Origin: Calycina herbarum
Taxonomy: Eukaryota; Ascomycota; Leotiomycetes; Helotiales; Pezizellaceae
Reading direction: 5' to 3'
Assembly: GCA_001414485.1 (NCBI GenBank)
Contig: LLEY01000076.1
Coordinates: 62,001-126,000 of the forward strand
DNA: 64,000 nt
The notes under the pieces are model-generated. The model did no database searches, was not told the origin of the DNA, and was given only the letters and a program-made list of their open reading frames with translations. The position numbers and the translations under genes were made by a program. How positions within the stretch are numbered: position 1 is the first letter of the stretch; every line of letters starts with the position of its first letter. Below, in pieces: positions 24,701-36,686 of this stretch.

Positions 24701-26883
24701 ACAGTAAGAATGATTATAACACGCTTGAACTACCAGGTAACCTGCAATCCAATCTTGGTCCTCGTCTCAGTGGCAGAGAAAGTAGATGCATATTCCATCG
24801 CAGATTTCCTCGTCCGAACTGGACTGTTCCTCAGCATTGTCGTCGACTTCTGGCATGGCTCTAGCGGTCCTGTAGAGGGTTCGGGCCTCTTCGGGGGGTC
24901 TATGGATTCAATTTAATTTCATGCATGTGAGGAGTACGTGGTGAGTTCCTAAAGTGAGTGCAGTTGGTGGTCTACCAAGAACTTCAATAGCATCTAAGCA
25001 CTATTACCTGTTACATACCAACCCGGGCAATAAATTACAGTTTCGCAAGCTGTGTGTCAAGTGAAATTTCCTGGGTTTTGATTTGACTTTTGACTCTTGG
25101 GAATTTGTCCACTGGACAATATATCTCATATCATAATAGTGATACTTCCAAGTTTGAAAATAGAGGAGCATATACACAATGTGGTCCCTCATTTCAAGGG
25201 TGATATTCTTTTTCAAGAGTTGCGAATGAAGATGTGCTAGACTTGGAAGTCATAGCACGTGCAGATTTCAGTTTAACCAAAGAAATAAACTAATGTATAC
25301 CGGCACCTGGAATTCAACAAGTTGTATTCTATAAAGACACAACCCCCGTACCGGAAAAAGACTCAGTAAAATAATCGACTTGGAAGAGTACAGTCTGGGT
25401 CCCGGACCTTTTGGACACCACTAAAAGCAGAAAAATGAACTTGTAAAAACTTCAAAACAAGAGGAACTTCATCTACGGCAAAAAAACGAGAGTTGCTTGT
25501 CGAGGTGTTGTTGACAGCGAGAAGACTTTCGGTAGTAATAAATCCTATGTACAAGCCAGGTCATAAATCTCCTTGTACAGTACTAGTCAACAGCTATTAA
25601 GCGATTTGTGCAACCCTACCAAAAAAAGCCATTTTGCCTAGTTTAGAAAGACATAGAGATACTGCGCCTTTAAACTAAATTCTCTATATTTAATTTTCTA
25701 AGTTCTTTCGAGTATTATTAATCTTTTGTATCACTAGAATTCTCGATTAAGGAAGGTAGGCTTATAGAGTAGAAGTGTACGCGCGGACTAAGGAATTTTT
25801 AGTTAAAAATCACGATATTTGTATATAGAACCGACGTTTCTCCGATTTACTCTACTTTAAGGTGCTACATGTCTAGGGGTGTATTTATAGGAATAAATTT
25901 GAATTGTACGAAAGTTAGTAATTAATTGAATTATTAAATGTCTAGAAAGTGGTAGTTCTAAATAGTACTCTATAGGGTTTAATTGTAACGCTAAAGCCCC
26001 ATGTTTTGGTGTGAAACGGGGACTCGGTTAATAGCTGTTGACGGTGACTGTATAAGGGGCACTGGCGGCTCTCATCGACCTTGCTGGATGTAGAGTCTAA
26101 TGGTTTGGTATTTCAGTGCCTCCATGAAATCGACTGTAAGCCTCGGCCAAGTGGACAATCTTTATCATTGTCTGGAGTACTTGTGTCGAGTTTCATCGTA
26201 AATGATTTGAGTTAAGTCAATTCCACATCCATGAAATCTTACTTTGGAAGCACACAAACCAAAAAGGTGTACTTGGTACAATATACATTTAAACACTCTC
26301 GTGTGACTGAAGAAATTCAATGAGAACCCATTTTGACTGTTGCCATTCATCTCAGACCTTTTTCCCCTGTATTTCTATCTCGAAATATTAGCTTCTTTTT
26401 ATGAAGTGTCGTCATGGTTGTTTAATTCAAAGGCTGTGAGATTACGGGGGAACCCTTATGTTGGTTCTAGCTTGGAGAGTAACGGTAGGATTCGAAAAAG
26501 AAATTGAATCTATGCTGTACACTGCAGCGGCCATGGTAACCGCCCGGAAAACGTGCCTGAGATGTTCGGGTTACATTTGGGTTGCCCCGAAATGTTGGTG
26601 TTTCTGCAATGACTTGCTGTGATTGGTCAATATGTGAAGGAATACTTTGTACTTGTGAATCGTGATACGAGGAGTAGTTTGCATTTTGTTGAAGGATTTT
26701 GTTTCAATCCTGTGTTGAGTTGGTACAGTGATCCTTTGTGCACACTGCAGAGCGAGTTGAGACGCATTGCGCCACTTTTGAGTGCTCGCTTTTGGAAAAA
26801 AAGTGCAGCGTTCTGGTCGTGTTTTAAAAATCTTCTTGATCAAGAATGGATTGGTTTTATCCAGGCTAGTCAAAGAACGAATC
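21746..26883. other. Long AT-rich gap (about 5.1 kb) without supported genes
   Basis: Nothing protein-like is seen on either strand. The content is low-complexity DNA: (caacag)n followed by gacgatgatgat at about 23489-23525, a run of C at about 23560, and accacaacaccacaacacc near 23778. TCGACAGT or TTCGACAGT occurs near 23048, 23665 and 24698, the same motif as in the 10-14 kb gap. GAGTAAGC recurs at about 24231-24257. Confidence 0.45.
23485..23530 (+). repeat. Trinucleotide/hexanucleotide microsatellite (caacag)n-(gat)n
   Basis: A run of caacag units followed by cgacgacgatgatgat in non-coding AT-rich DNA. Confidence 0.75.
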
Positions 26884-29800
26884 ATGAGTCTACAAAATTA
26901 TCCCAAAAAAGCGAGCCAGAGGCCAGATTTGTTATCGAGATTTAATTCGCAGTATTGCTATGAGGGGGTCGATGACCTTGAGAAATACCACACATACTCT
27001 CCCATTGGACCAGCCCAATCCGAGTTTCTTCAGCGCGATAGTGATAGTTGTGCGCGACAAAGCGAAGAGAACCGAAAGGGAGAAAAATCGCACAGAGAGT
27101 AAGTCGACCAAAGAAGCTAGGATGACGATGAGCCCAATTATTTCATGTTAAGGCATTTCAATTCCACGATCGACAAGATAAAAAGTAACTTACGGGACCA
27201 ATTCATCCGTGGAGTAAGATATGTGTCCAGATCGGGTAATTCCGATACACATCATGACAAGCAAGGAGAAAAGAAAAGGTGGAGTACAACTACGTACAGC
27301 GGCTGGCGTGGGGATGTCTGATCGCAGCCATCGTTTCTGGAATAATTCTTTTCATCAATCTCGTGTTTATAATATGGGCAGTTGCGACTTCAAGAAGCGG
27401 ATTTCTCGTTGGCTCTCTCTTCGACGGAGATTGTGATGTCGTCAATCGGTTTAACCAGGCTTTTCAGATTATCATTAATGCACTGGGGACCTTGTTACTC
27501 GGCTCAAGCAATTATGCAATGCAGTGTTTGAGTTCGCCAACTCGACGGGAAGTCGATGAAGCGCATAAACAAGGAAAACATCTCGATATTGGGATTTTTA
27601 GTGTGGGCAATTTGACAGGATGGAAGAAGAAGTCGCTTTGTCTGGTTCTCATGTTCTCGACACTGCCTTTACATCTCTTGTAGGATACCCTTGATTTTAT
27701 CATGCTATTAGAAAAAGATTGCAGGGATGATAGAAGCTAAACCCGTGCTAGATGGAATGCTTCTCTTTTTACAACATCAACTGAGCTTGATTACAACGTA
27801 TTCATCGTTACGCCACGATTCTTTGAAACACCAAGGTGTAATTTAAATGGAACCCTTAATTACGGCAATAGGTAGGTTAGTTTCTTTGATTAACTTCCCC
27901 TTATCTTGAAGTATTTATAGTTTATAAAAAATCCAAATCTCTGGCGTGTTTGGAACTGTATGGCTGGTCTATTATTTTCAAAAAACTAGCATTTCTTATT
28001 ATAATTGCGTCACTAAGCGATTTGATATTCTTGTTACTGAAGTAGCTGACTCTTTCGTCTTGGAAAATAGATCACAGATACCGTTTGAACAATACGAGTA
28101 CACGATCTCACAAAATCTTTCAGAATATAGGACATTTTATACCCGGACAGGCCACGACAGCCAGAACTTTTCCACTTTTTGCGATGCAAGTCTTTTATTT
28201 GAGGCTTCCGGTGAACCTTTGGAGCGACTCAACAATCACGATTGCCTACAAGTATATTGAAAGGGAAACAGCAGGACGTCGAAACATGGAAACTTGTTAG
28301 TGATTTTGAAAACCCAGCCCTCAAACTCGGCCCCAAATCCCTACCTCATCCAGACTGACGCAACAGTATATGCGGAATTAAGTTATATGAATTACACCAG
28401 AAACACTGATTCCCTACGTACCGCTCTACACCCAAACTGGGTATGCCCCAGGGGAGAGGACCATTGCGATAATCGTAAATCAGCAGTCAATTCTAGCTCA
28501 TGGACAATTGGATTCTCTTGGCGGCCTCATGTTGGAGAAAATTATCAACTCGAACCCGACCAAACAGTCGACTATTGTTTATCTGAGCATACCGAGGTGG
28601 AGGAAAGTTGCGGGCTTCGATATAGTCCAATACTTATGATTTGCGTGCTGGTAGCTACCGCTACTAAATTGGGGTGTATTTTGTTACTTCTCTTGATGTA
28701 AACAGAACCTGTCCTAGCAACGATAGGCGATGGAGTCGCTTCTTTCTTGCAAACCCTGTCGGTATCCACAAGTGGTTAGCACTTCCACGTGCCCTTCTCG
28801 CTTAACGAGGAGGGCAGGTATTTAAGTAGAACCGAGTACAGCTTGTACTCGGTATGCATCAACGATAGTTACAACGATAATATACTCTTTTTGCATCAAG
28901 CTATTGACCACCAAGTCAAACCAACACTATCCATCGTCGAAGCGAGAAGCAAAAAATTGGGCGCAGAGGGGCAATTAAAGAAAGCGGTACGATGGCAAGA
29001 AGCCAAGCGAGAGTTACGGTGGTGGCACGCCCCGACGAAAGGAAGATGGGCATTGACTTTGTTATTATAAACCTTCCCCTTTTAATTTTCTGATGGATGT
29101 ATACTAACAATTTTAGCTGTCTTGCTGTCATATGTTCAACTGCCGTCCTTATTCGTAACACAATTGAGTATTGGGTTTGGGATTCACTCCCAGACAGTCA
29201 AAATCCCTTTCAAATAGGTCTTGGGGTATATCAAAACGCCGCTTCCTTCTGGACCGGACCATTGGGCATGCAATGGGATATCGAATCACCTCCGGATTTT
29301 TCTACCAGAGGGGGCAGCATTATCCAACTATAACTTGCCGCCTTTGTTAATTCCCCGCAAGTTATTGTATCTTGTCTTTATTTCTTATATAGTGCCGTTT
29401 ACACATCAATGCTCTCAGCGAACGAATGGTCTCGCTTTATTACAGACCGGAAAGGGTTACGGACTTCAAATCCACAAGGAGCTCAGCTTTCTACTTACTG
29501 GCTTTCAATCCCGCTTACCCATGGCATTTTCCTCGGAGCATCGAGCTTTACACTACACTGGGTGGTATCTCAAGCTATATTTCAATCACAAAGGCTTACG
29601 TTGGTTCCTAACGGCGAGATGAGCTTCTCAAATACTCATAATGGTGTTGGGTATTCTATAAATGCGACCCTGGCTGCCCTACTTATTTGCACTTTTATGC
29701 TTTTAGTATTACTTCTCAATAGCGCAAGGAAATTACAGCCTTGTATTCTGGTGGGAATAATAGTTTGGCGATTGCTTCGGCTTGTCACCGGAAAGAAGGG

Positions 29801-29947
29801 GATGAGTTGGCACATTTGGGAAAAGTGAAATGGGGTGCTGTGCGGCATCAAAAAGGGCAGAGACCAGGTAATTGTTGTTTTTCTAGTCAGGGGGTGGGAC
29901 TTCCGAGAGCGGGGGATTTGTATAATGATCCTTGGGCGAGAAATTAG
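26884..29947 (+). pseudogene. DUF6536-type multi-pass membrane protein gene, inactivated
   Basis: The pieces read in order as a fungal DUF6536 family protein. Exon 1 is 26884-27098 (donor GTAAGT). Exon 2 (about 27265-27679) carries the first membrane helices and SSNYAMQCLSSPTR, ending LPLHLL. A 72-bp intron (27680-27751) joins in phase to WNASLFTTS. Later come LERLNNHDC, DQTVDYCLSE, PVLATIGDGVASFL, a 56-bp intron (29061-29116), NSPQVIVSCLYF, EWSRF and SLAIASACHRKEGDE. The reading is broken by in-frame TGA near 28258, TAA at 28699 and TAA near 29332, and by a frameshift near 29740. A dispersed repeat interrupts the frame at 28757-28926. The three stops fit C-to-T change from CGA or CAA. Function of the family is unknown; the family name is from memory. 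Confidence 0.7.
28757..28926 (+). repeat. Dispersed repeat, copy A, inside the DUF6536 pseudogene
   Basis: About 150-170 bp is similar to 50355-50505, in the same orientation. Shared blocks are TGTCGGTAT, AGCACTTC, CCTTCTCGCTTAA, TATTTAAGTAG, CTCTTTTTGCATCA and GACCACCAAGTCA. In this copy, GTTAGC at 28775 and CCACCAAG ending at 28915 would form a phase-compatible 141-bp intron of the host gene. Confidence 0.75.
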
Positions 29948-30289
29948 AGGAGATGAGCGAAAAGATTTATTTTAGGGTGTGGGACAATGGTTTATTCTAT
30001 AAACTTTGGGGAATTTCAAGACGGTCTGGATTGTTTAGCAATGATTTCAAGATATTTTTACCGCGGACTTTCCCCCTACTTTCAGTTCTGAAGCACCACT
30101 TAAGGCCTTACACGGACCTTGAACAATATGAACGATAAATAGGTCAACCCAGAATCGATAGTCGGATATCTATCAAAGCATCACTACCAACTGTCCTCTG
30201 TCAAGAGTAGACGTGGGGGCTCACTCCTACTAATACAAATCGACTATTCAAATATTTGGAACAAACATTTTATTCTTGTGTTTCATTCT

Positions 30290-30886
30290 TTGCTAAGTGA
30301 TGAGTCGTAGCCGGCAAGCCAAGCTGCGACATCTTTCAGAGTCTGGGCGTCAGAGCGATGTTTGTCGTCGAAACCGGGTGTATCAGTAAGGTAGACATAC
30401 TTAGACAACCCCAGTAAGCGACATTAGTAGCGCCGTAACTTCTCGCGTATCTGCGAGAATATCAGTCAATTTTAAAATAATGTGTACTGTGACACTTAAA
30501 AATCTGGAGACCATGAAACTTCTAACTGTGAACATTTAGCTACTCTTCCCAGATCCAGTGACACCCATCACGGCGATACAAATGTCAGAACTCTGAGGCT
30601 CGAATCCACCAGTGAAGATCAGGCATTCTCGTCTTCGGTAAACTTGTTTAGGATCTCTGTTACTGCGCCATCTCTTTCGATCGGTGTGTCAGAGTCATCG
30701 TCCAATATATCAAGCTCCACTGGTGTGTTTTCAAATCTCTGTGGCGCCAAAGTATCGGTAACCTGTGTGGGGACTTTCGCTTGGTCCAAGGCTGAATCAC
30801 CACATCTCGGTGAGAAACTGTCGGCGAAAGAGAATGGTTGAACTCTGCTGGGGGAATCTGTTGTCATATTGGGGTCACTCAAATCC
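30290..30886 (-). pseudogene. Fragment of a P-loop GTPase (AIG1/G-domain type)
   Basis: On the minus strand, DICIAVMGVTGSGKSS (about 30590-30540) is a Walker A region typical of fungal AIG1-like G-domain proteins. About 100 bp further on, VYLTDTPGFDD followed by an acidic Leu/Ala helix (about 30400-30300) is the G3/switch region. A charged N-terminal stretch (30619-30864, MTTDSPSRV...) is open just upstream but in a different frame. Stops lie between the two motifs and directly after the second one, and everything downstream of G3 is missing. It is a truncated remnant, although an intron between Walker A and G3 is possible. Confidence 0.6.
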
Positions 30887-31013
30887 TGGTCGTTCCATGT
30901 TTCAGGCTTCGTTTTCTTCGAGACTCTCGCAGCACTTCCTTGAATTGTTTTGAGACCTTAGCGAGTGTCTTCGCCTACTTCGACATAGGATCTTCGACAA
31001 GATCGTATGAGTA

Positions 31014-31471
31014 TTAGACTTTAAAAATGGCAGAACTTAAATCGAAGCGTGAAGGAGTACTACCGCTTATTGGGCTTAGAAGGAGCCTTGTTTCTTCTCC
31101 GTCGCCACCAACCTTCAGAACAATTCTACCGATATAAGCTGTAAAATGGAAAAATCCGAGCTGGCCATCTTTGAGGCTTACAATGACATGAGCTGTTGGT
31201 GCGTTGGTTCGCCTAGTGCTGAGAACCTCATACACTCCGTATAAACTCCAGCTGATACGGGTCTGTTTTTCAAGCGTATAGCTCTTTGTCGGCGATGCTC
31301 GAATATATAAACTTGTATATAGATGCTGAGATCATCATTCAGCGGAACCAACCCCATATCCTCTGGGAAGATACCGAAAAAGTACTCCCCTTCAATTGCC
31401 CTCTCATCATGCTTTAAAGCATTTGATGTAGAAAGGACAATGCCGGAAAGAAAGTGATGGGTATCGACCAT
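31014..31471 (-). pseudogene. Remnant of an unrecognised gene, frameshifted by an 11-nt duplication
   Basis: Two minus-strand open frames, 31471-31178 (MVDTHHFLSG...) and 31235-31014 (ending SSAIFKV), read as one protein if an 11-nt near-duplication at about 31218-31238 is ignored (ggagtttatac next to ggagtgtatga). The joined part has hydrophobic/basic beta-like composition (GFFHFTAYIGRI, RLLLSPISGSTPSRF). The start overlaps the stop of rev7 by one base. It may belong to the same original gene as the P-loop GTPase fragment that follows, as an N-terminal domain; this is inference. Confidence 0.45.
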
Positions 31472-32178
31472 CAATTCAATCCAAACTTTGCGGCTGCCTC
31501 TTCAGCCCAAGCCTCCAGCACAAAATCACCAGTCTCAACCAACCCTATGGGGAGACTCTTTACACCTCCCAGATCAGCTCCTACCCTTTCGCTCGTCTTC
31601 CCCCCCGTCTGCAAGTTTGGTTCCGATGGTACCCATGGTTGTGGGTGTCCAATTGGGGGATCCGCTTCGTCTTTCAATTCCACCGCAAGTGAAAAGGTGC
31701 AGTTTTTAGGCAGTGGCTTCATTTTCCCTCCCAGATAATCCAGCTTCCGAATTTTAGCGCGGAGCTGCTCTTCGATGTCGACGATGTTTCCCAATCCCCG
31801 CGCATCGCCCTCGAATTCGGTGGATTTCTCCTTCTCGTCGACAATTGGGAAACGGCTTATGTCGAAGAGGAATCGTTCGAGGACTTCGAGTTCTGGGGAG
31901 TTGATGACGACCACGACGCGCTTGACGGCGTTGGAGGAGATGAGGGGCGCCAGCGATTTGATGGATTCGTTAATCCAATCGCAAACCTTGGGGTGTCGGT
32001 TTTGATGTACCGGCAGGTTGTAGGCACGGCTCGCGAGGAACGTGTTCGCTGGGTATAACTCGCGCGTATAAAGGATTGTGTGTATCGCGACTGTGAGAAA
32101 ATCCGTGAGGGTTCGGTGGAGGGCGAGGTTGGTGTTGAGGATTGGTGGGGGTGGTGGAGGGGCAGACATTGATGCCAT
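31471..32178 (-). CDS. rev7: Rev7 / Mad2B-like HORMA-domain protein, 235 aa
   Basis: Single exon. The first ATG in frame is at 32176-32178 (MASMSAPPP); the open frame further upstream starts only with GTG. The segment TLTDFLTVAIHTILYTRELYP followed by YNLPVHQNRHPKVCDWI is the typical start of fungal Rev7. LEVLERFLFDISRFP is the HORMA core strand before the safety-belt region. Length is close to that of MAD2L2. Family knowledge: Rev7 is the accessory subunit of DNA polymerase zeta in translesion synthesis and binds Rev3. It is head-to-head with kap114 across 424 bp. Confidence 0.85.
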   Translation of the reverse strand: MASMSAPPPPPPILNTNLALHRTLTDFLTVAIHTILYTRELYPANTFLASRAYNLPVHQNRHPKVCDWINESIKSLAPLISSNAVKRVVVVINSPELEVLERFLFDISRFPIVDEKEKSTEFEGDARGLGNIVDIEEQLRAKIRKLDYLGGKMKPLPKNCTFSLAVELKDEADPPIGHPQPWVPSEPNLQTGGKTSERVGADLGGVKSLPIGLVETGDFVLEAWAEEAAAKFGLN

Positions 32179-32602
32179 TTCGATTGTTGACAGGCACACC
32201 GAGTAGATGGCAGGGCTTCAATTGGTACTGGAGCTGCGATGTAGCATGGTAGGTAATATCCGCCCTGGTCGGAATTCAGGATGTGCATGAGTTTTCGAAA
32301 AGTTAGAGGTGGTGTTTTGGAGAGGCGGATAAAAGGTAGTCATTGATGCTTTTCAACACCCAATCCAACCGCGTCGCGAGAGAACCTCGCGTCCTCCTTC
32401 CAGCCGCACCTCATAACATTCACCACTGACTCGATATTGGGAAATTCACCCAGCGCGGCCTCTCCTTCAACCCCCTCCTCGACCCTTCGATTTACTTCTG
32501 CCAACCCCCAAGAACTACGTCAACTTCAACATCGCACTGCGAACAACTTTATATCGAAAAGTACCCCACTCGTGGAGCTGTTCACCGGCAGACACCGTCA
32601 AG
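32179..32602. promoter_or_regulatory. Shared promoter of rev7 (-) and kap114 (+)
   Basis: 424 bp between divergent start codons. It is CT-rich on the kap114 sense strand just upstream of that gene, as is common for fungal housekeeping promoters. No TATA box is evident. Confidence 0.5.
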
Positions 32603-35600
32603 ATGGCACAATCCATGGAGGACCAACTTCTACAGCTCCTCCGCGACACTCATTCCTCCGCTGAAGGACCCCGCAAACAAGCCGAATTGAACCTACAGCA
32701 AGCCCACAACAACCCCGTCTTTCCTGGTAGTCTGGCCGCTATCGCCAGCCATGTGTCGGTCGCACCAGAAATTAGGCAGAGCGCCTTGTTGATACTGAGA
32801 ACCTTCGTCGATAAGAATTGGAGCGGTCACGATGAAAATGGGCCAACAATCCAAATCGAGGAGGCGACCAAAGAGCAGCTGCGGGTAGGAATGCTGGAAT
32901 TGGCTACATCTGGAGAGGCCGATAGAAAGATCAAGAGTGCGGCAAGGTGGGCTGCCTTTTTTATAGCTTCAACCGGCTTTGGAACTGCGCTAACACTGGG
33001 AACGATAGTTACGTCGTGAGCAAAATTGCAAATGTCGATTTTCCTGACCACTGGCCAACTCTGCTTCCAGCATTACTCCATCTAATTCCCAATGCCTCGG
33101 ACGCACAATTACACGGTGCTCTCAAGGTGCTTTCCGACCTGGTGGAGGATTCTCTAAGTGAAGACACATTCTTCACTGTTGCGCGGGATATCAACAATGT
33201 GGTCTACGAGGCCGCCGTTAATGCCAATCGAAAGGCTTCTTTGCGAGCAATGGCGATTTCTATCTTCCGAAGCACATTTGATATCATGGATATGGTGAAG
33301 GATGAGCATGGACCAGAGGTTAAAGGTTTCGCAGAGGAAGTTATCAAGGCATGGCTACCTTTCTTTATGGACGTTCTGAAGAAGCCATTAGCCACAAGAC
33401 CAGCCGAGGGTGATAATAGTGAATCGGGCGTGGAGTGGAGAGGTCTCGTCTTGATCAAGTTACAAGTGGTCAAGACATTGATGAAGATCAAGATGGTCTT
33501 CGCGCAGATTCTTCTCCCACAAAGCCCTGCTCTATTTAGCGCTACCTGGGAAGAACTTTCGTTGCTTCAGGATACATACAAGGATATGTATGTGGACAAC
33601 AACGAGCAAGGGCGTCTTGAAGATGCAGATGGGTTGCCATACACCCTAGACTTTTTGGTGTTGGAAGAACTTGACTTTTTCTCATCTTGTTTGAGAGCAC
33701 CACCTGTCAGAGAGGAGCTTGAAAAACAATTACAAGCCAATTCCGGCGTTGTTGCCACTCCTTGGGTCATGGACGTCATGAAATTGGCTGTTGGCTTTGC
33801 TCCGATATGCAAGGAAGAGGAGGACCTTTGGGATATTGATGTCAACCTCTTTTTGGCAGAAGAAACCTCCGTCACTGCGAACTATACTGCAAGAACCGCC
33901 TGTGGAGACTTGCTTGTCAAGTTAGGCGAGTGGCTCAACCAGGGTGCGTTGGAAGGGTTGTTGGCCTACAGTCAAGCTCTATTTTCTTCAGAAGCTGCCA
34001 GCTGGAGGACAAGAGAGGCTGCACTATACCTCCTCACCCAGCTAACAACAGATTTCCTTGACCTGAGTAAAGAGATTGCCCCTGAGATTGCCCATGCATT
34101 TTTGGGTCTCATTGATTATGCAATCAACAGACCGGACGAACCTCTTTTGAAGGCTAGAGGTTACCTTGTTGCTGCTTTGCTTGTCCAATATCTTCCCGAT
34201 GTTTCTCTTGGTCTTCTTGACCGCACAATCCGAGGAGTCAATAGCGAAGAAGAAGAAGTTGTCAAGGTGTCTTGCATCAGAGCGCTCCAGGGATTTATCA
34301 AAGCTCATACCGTCCCGGCGGACCGACAAGTCCCAATTATCACAGCCATATCCGAGTTTCTATATGCCAAAGATCTTACAGATCTCGAGGATTCGGATGA
34401 TCTTCTCGTCACATTGGTGGAGACTCTACGTGACGCCATCGTTCTGGATCCCAGAATTGCGATTGCCAACGAGAGCACTGCACTCGATCTTCTTTTCTTA
34501 CTCGCGAAGCATGGTGCCTCGAATTTCCAATTGGTTATGTTAGTAAACGAGTGCTTTGAAGAAGTGACCGAAGCACTTGCCTCAAGTAACGAGGGCTATG
34601 TGGCGTTGTGTACCAAAGTTTTGCCTTCATTGACTGGCGCATTTGATGTTGGTGGTATGACGGATGATAGTCCTTTGATCGAGGTAAGAATTTTAAGAAG
34701 GGAGAAAATAATATTGCTGACACTTGTAAACAGCTTGCAGCTGAATTACTTGCCGTTCTCACTGAAAAGGGTTCTGAGCCTCTTCCACCAACCTTCGTTG
34801 CTTCTGTTCTCCCAAAACTCAATCGTCTATTGATGGCAACTACCGAAGGCGGAATTTTAAGACCTGGCGTTGAAGCTTTCAAATTCATGCTCATGCATGA
34901 TCACCAACAGGTATTTGCATACAAAGATGAGACTGGACGATCAGGCCTCGAATTATGTTTGGTTATTATTGACAAATTACTCGGACCTACGATCGAAGAC
35001 AACGCTGCTTCTGAGGTCGGTGGCCTTGCGGCCGAGCTGGTTGAAAAGGCAGGCCAAGAGAGACTTGGTCCTTATCTGCCACAACTTCTACAAGCCGTAG
35101 CATCAAGACTCGCTACTGCAGAGGCAGCACCATTCATCCAGTCTTTAATTTTGGTCTTCGCCAGACTATCCCTACTCGGGGCCCAGGATGTCGTGGAGTT
35201 CTTAACGCAGATTCAAATTAACGGCCAAAGTGGCTTGCAGGTTGTTTTGAGCAAATGGCTCGAGCATTCAATCAACTTTGCTGGATATGATGAAATAAGA
35301 CAAAAGTAAATCCTGAACCCCTCATTCCTCGAGAATTCGGTGCTAATGATATTTAGTGTCATTGCTTTGTCAAAACTTTATAGTTTGAATGACCAAAGAG
35401 TTGTTCAAACTATGGTCAAAGGTGATCTGATCATTCCAACTAGTAATAGGATCATGACCAGATCACAGGCTAAATTGAGTATGTTGCATTTCGTTCGCTT
35501 TAGTTGCTCTTCGGACTAACAAAGACCCAAGATCCAGATCAATTTACCATCATCCCGGCGCCTCTCAAAATCGTTAAAGTCCTCATCGAAGAACTCATCT

Positions 35601-35962
35601 CCGCTTCCGGACACCAAAGTGCAGCCGCAGCGGTGGCTGCCGCACAAGCTGAATTTGCAGACGAAGAAGGTGAGAATGACGACTGGGAAGACCTACCGAA
35701 TACTCTCGATCTTGGACTCGGTGCTACGAAAGCTGATCTCATGGCTTATGCAAACGAAGGATCGGCTAGTTTCATGCGACAAAAGGACGACGAAACCCAG
35801 CAGTATTTAGTGGATTTCTTTTTGAAGGCCGGTAGTGAGAATGTGGCAGGGTTTAATGAGCTGTACGCTGTGCTGACGGATGACGAGAGAGGGAAGTTGA
35901 ATGAGCTGGCTGGACAGAGTCAGCAACAAGCTCAGCAACAACAGTCTCTTCAACAACAATGA
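32603..35962 (+). CDS. kap114: Importin-9 / Kap114-type karyopherin beta, 1047 aa
   Basis: Five exons: 32603-32946, 33009-34683, 34734-35305, 35357-35478 and 35532-35962. Introns are 62, 50, 51, 51 and 53 bp apart from one another in size order of the gene (four introns: 62, 50, 51, 53 bp), all phase-consistent. The last uses GACTAAC as branch site and gives AKLNPDQFTIIPAP. The N-terminus has the importin-beta N-terminal domain (NLQQAHNNPVFPGSLAAIA, IRQSALLILRTFVDKNW), followed by HEAT-like helices throughout. An acidic stretch (FADEEGENDDWEDLP) and a Gln-rich end close the protein, as in the IPO9/Kap114 class. Family knowledge: Kap114 imports TBP, histones H2A/H2B and other nuclear proteins. 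It acts at the nuclear pore with RanGTP. Confidence 0.9.
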
Positions 35963-36588
35963 GGGAGGAATTCAACATACGGCGACGGAAATTTTTGAAG
36001 GTTTTGGTGGGAGAGTGAAGATGAGGTATTGCTTTACCCTGAGATGATGTATTTCTCTCTTTGGGAGCTTGTGGATATGGGTTACGAAACAGCTTTTTTG
36101 GAGAGTGTGTGGTACATACGAGTTTAGATTTGTTTGTGAGGGGAGGAATTATGTTCCTAGATTCACCTCTTGGTTTCTTCCAACCTGGCTTCTCAATTTT
36201 AAAAGCCGACCTTTAGAAATTTCAACTTTTTTTTGGACAGGGAGTGTTTCTAGAGTTTGATGATCTGCCCCGGAATCGAGTGTTGTGGATCGGTTCATCG
36301 TCTCGACCCACAAAAAGTGTCTTTGTACAAGGCGACGCGACGGGAGAGTCCGTGTCATATTCGTACCTCTGCAGATCACAATCTGATCTCTGTAAAATCT
36401 TTCTTTTGGGTGGTGGTGAAGGTTGTTTGTTCCTACGGGTGGGTCCGGAGGAGGCGCACTGCAGCCTTTTAAAGCGTCGTCATCCAAAGACGAGGCTCTG
36501 TTGTGATCCTTGCCCTTCAATGGTATTAGACGAGACGAACTATACTGATGTTTGAGTGGCCTATGAGAAGTGGACAAGCTTTTGATTG

Positions 36589-36686
36589 TACTCTCCCCCC
36601 CCCTGATTACATTGTACCGTGCACAGACATTTGCCATACTAAAACGACCGTGCGCATACAATGTAATTAGGGGGGGGGGGAGAGTA
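36589..36686. mobile_element. 98-bp MITE-like palindrome with C-run inverted repeats
   Basis: The left arm begins TACTCTCCCC and continues through a run of C into TGATTACATTGTACCGTGC. The right arm is its reverse complement (GCATACAATGTAATTA, run of G, GAGAGTA). Arms are about 38 bp with few mismatches, leaving a 21-bp loop. Both ends show TA, the usual target of Tc1/mariner-type elements. It encodes nothing. Confidence 0.75.
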
